Source of the DNA: Pseudomonadota bacterium
GTDB lineage: Bacteria; Pseudomonadota; Alphaproteobacteria; Rhizobiales; Devosiaceae
Length of the DNA: 6,236 nucleotides
Assembly (NCBI GenBank): GCA_023433985.1
Contig: JAEYTN010000024.1
Location: forward strand, 1-6,236
Direction of reading: 5' to 3'
Position numbers and translations under genes: made by a program
The notes under the pieces: generated by a model
The model's input: the letters and a program-made list of their open reading frames with translations, nothing else
What the model was told of the DNA's origin: nothing
Databases searched by the model: none
In this document: positions 4,924 through 6,236 of the stretch, in pieces
Numbering within the stretch: the first letter of the stretch is position 1
How the letters are laid out: every line of letters starts with the position of its first letter

Positions 4924-6236
4924 GGCAGCCGACGCGAGCACCTCGTCGATGAGCTGCAGCCGTTCGGCGAAATAGGCGTCGTGCGCGTCGAGGCCTTGCG
5001 CATGGAGGACGTCCAGCGCTGCCTGGATTGTCTCGCGCCCCTTGCGGATCGCCTCGATGTCCCCGATCCGGTATCCTGCCTGCGCCAGCACCCAGCCCGC
5101 GCTGTTGGCGGTCGTCGCCCACGCGAGCGGATCGGCCTCGACGGTGAACACGCTGGTCGCGGCGTTGTAGGCATCGAGCGCCTGCTGGAAGGTCTCGATG
5201 CCCGCCTCCTCCCGCATCCCCAGATCCGAAAGCGCGTTGCCGAGTTTGCGCTGCAGCTCGGCCCACCGGCCCGCGCCGTTCTGCGGTACGAACTCGAGCA
5301 ACGCATTGCGGTAGGCCGTCACAGCACCGCTGAGGTTCTCGGTGCCGCTTTCGCTTTGGCCCAGATTGGTGAGGATGTCGCCGAGAGTCTCTTGCGTCAT
5401 CGCCCAGTCCAGCGGCACCAGCTCGCGCGTACGGACCTCCAGCGCGAGTTCGAGTGCTGCCCGCGCCTCTTCGTAGATCGTGCGGTTCCTATCGAAAGAA
5501 CCGATCACGTTCAGCGTCGCGCCGATATTGTTCTGCGCCTGCGCCCAATCGAGCGGCGACTGCTCGCGCCTCAGCGTTTGCGTCACGCTGCGATAGGTCT
5601 CGATGCCGGCCCATAGCCTTTGGGGATCGGAGGTCAGGCGGCCGATATGCGTCTGTGCATTGCCCAGATTTGTCGTCGCGGTCACCCAATCGATCAGCGC
5701 CCGCTCCGGCGTGAACTCCTCGAGCGCGAGGCCATACGCGGTCATCGCGCGCTCGAATCGGTCGATGTTGGCTTCCATCTCGCCTAGCCGCATCTGCGCG
5801 GCACCGATATTGCCTTGCACCTGCGCCCATTGCAGCGGCACGCGTTCGCGCGACACAACTCGGAGCGCATTTTCGAACGTCACAACGGCGGCCTCGAGCA
5901 TCTGGGCGTCGCCTTCCCGGATGCCGAGCGTCAGCTGGGTTGCGCCCAGATTGTTCTGGGACACCGCCCAGTCGATGGGATATTGCTCCGGCGACAGTAC
6001 GCCCAGCACCGCGCGAAAAGCCTCGATCGCCGCGTGATGGTTGTCGCTCCCGCTCTCGCGCATCGCAAGGTTGCGCAGCGATACCCCGAGATTGTTCTGC
6101 GCCAGTGTCCACTCGAGCAGGTCGTCGGCAGGGGACAACACCTCCAGCGCCGCGCGATAGGCATCGATGGTCGCGCGCAGCATATCGGATCCGGTCTCGC
6201 GCCCCGATCGTATGGAGAGCGCGGTGGCGAGCCGCG
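4909..6236 (-). CDS. TPR-like tandem repeat protein (partial, N-terminus beyond window)
   Basis: The frame is open from the right edge to TGA at 4911-4909, giving 441 visible residues. The Met codon at 6183 is probably not the start: the 17 codons before it continue the repeat pattern without a stop ('ATALSIRSGRETGSD'). The visible protein is almost wholly repeats of two amphipathic helices, 'DWAxxQNNLGxAxxxLG' then 'LxxAxxAYRxALEVxxxExxPL'. Eight units are seen plus a partial one at the edge, and the last one grades into a 30-residue alanine-rich tail. This is the TPR/Sel1-like superhelix class, normally a protein-binding scaffold. No enzyme domain, membrane segment or signal is visible, but the missing N-terminus may carry one; related repeat arrays can be fused to signalling or effector domains. 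Third positions look less G/C-biased than in the neighbouring genes. Function and partner are unknown. Confidence 0.85.
   Translation of the reverse strand, partial: RLATALSIRSGRETGSDMLRATIDAYRAALEVLSPADDLLEWTLAQNNLGVSLRNLAMRESGSDNHHAAIEAFRAVLGVLSPEQYPIDWAVSQNNLGATQLTLGIREGDAQMLEAAVVTFENALRVVSRERVPLQWAQVQGNIGAAQMRLGEMEANIDRFERAMTAYGLALEEFTPERALIDWVTATTNLGNAQTHIGRLTSDPQRLWAGIETYRSVTQTLRREQSPLDWAQAQNNIGATLNVIGSFDRNRTIYEEARAALELALEVRTRELVPLDWAMTQETLGDILTNLGQSESGTENLSGAVTAYRNALLEFVPQNGAGRWAELQRKLGNALSDLGMREEAGIETFQQALDAYNAATSVFTVEADPLAWATTANSAGWVLAQAGYRIGDIEAIRKGRETIQAALDVLHAQGLDAHDAYFAERLQLIDEVLASAAQPAG
4912..6114 (-). repeat. Eight tandem 47-residue (141-bp) TPR-like units
   Basis: Counting from the Trp-containing start of each unit, the coding spans are 6114-5974, 5973-5833, 5832-5692, 5691-5551, 5550-5410 and 5409-5269 (each exactly 47 codons), 5268-5125 (48 codons), and 5124-4912 (a degenerate last unit plus C-terminal tail). 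The conserved points are Trp at position 2, 'NNLG' or 'NIG' at 7-10, Gly at 17 and 'AL' near 36-37. Unit 8 has lost the NNLG motif (ANSAG). DNA identity between units is modest, so these are old protein repeats and not recent DNA duplications. Confidence 0.85.

Noticed and set aside
4981..5616. Plus-strand open frame (211 codons) antisense to the repeat protein
   Set aside because: The opposite frame shows a regular 47-residue repeat, which settles the coding strand. The antisense product only mirrors that periodicity.
6181..6183. ATG as the start of the repeat protein
   Set aside because: The frame stays open to the window edge and the upstream residues match the repeat consensus, so this Met is internal.

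Overview
The window is GC-rich, with G or C at most third codon positions, and comes from a bacterium. The elongation factor P (EF-P) and EpmA look most like those of Hyphomicrobiales (Rhizobiales), for example the 'VKVIASS.RKGN' start and 'YVERAKD' end of EF-P and the 'SPWW..QKHADRRP' start of EpmA. An alphaproteobacterium of that order is the best guess, made from remembered family features and not from a search.

Layout from left to right. The 3' end of an unidentified plus-strand gene (1-138) faces a four-gene minus-strand operon across about 160 bp that fold into nested inverted repeats (154-299). The operon is read right to left: epmA (4192-3134), epmB (3137-2079), a DapA/N-acetylneuraminate-lyase superfamily aldolase (2079-1165) and a beta-hydroxyacid dehydrogenase (1165-299). 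Its junctions overlap by 4, 1 and 1 bases, so translation is probably coupled. Across a short divergent control region (4193-4335), efp (4336-4908) runs on the plus strand. Its stop codon directly abuts the stop codon of a minus-strand gene for a tandem-repeat TPR-like protein that runs off the right edge (4909-6236).

Functionally the core is an EF-P module. EpmB is predicted to isomerise L-lysine to (R)-beta-lysine, and EpmA to activate it and attach it to Lys35 of EF-P, the factor that relieves ribosome stalling at polyproline. The active-site residues of all three proteins are visible. EpmC, the hydroxylase that completes the modification in E. coli, is not in the window.

The two downstream enzymes are tightly tied to epmAB but are not known parts of EF-P modification. 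The aldolase lacks the arginine that marks true dihydrodipicolinate synthase, and the dehydrogenase fits a generic NADP-dependent beta-hydroxyacid family, so their substrates are open. The repeat protein is built from units of almost exactly 47 residues (141 bp), longer than the classical 34-residue TPR. No RNA genes, insertion sequences or CRISPR arrays were seen.
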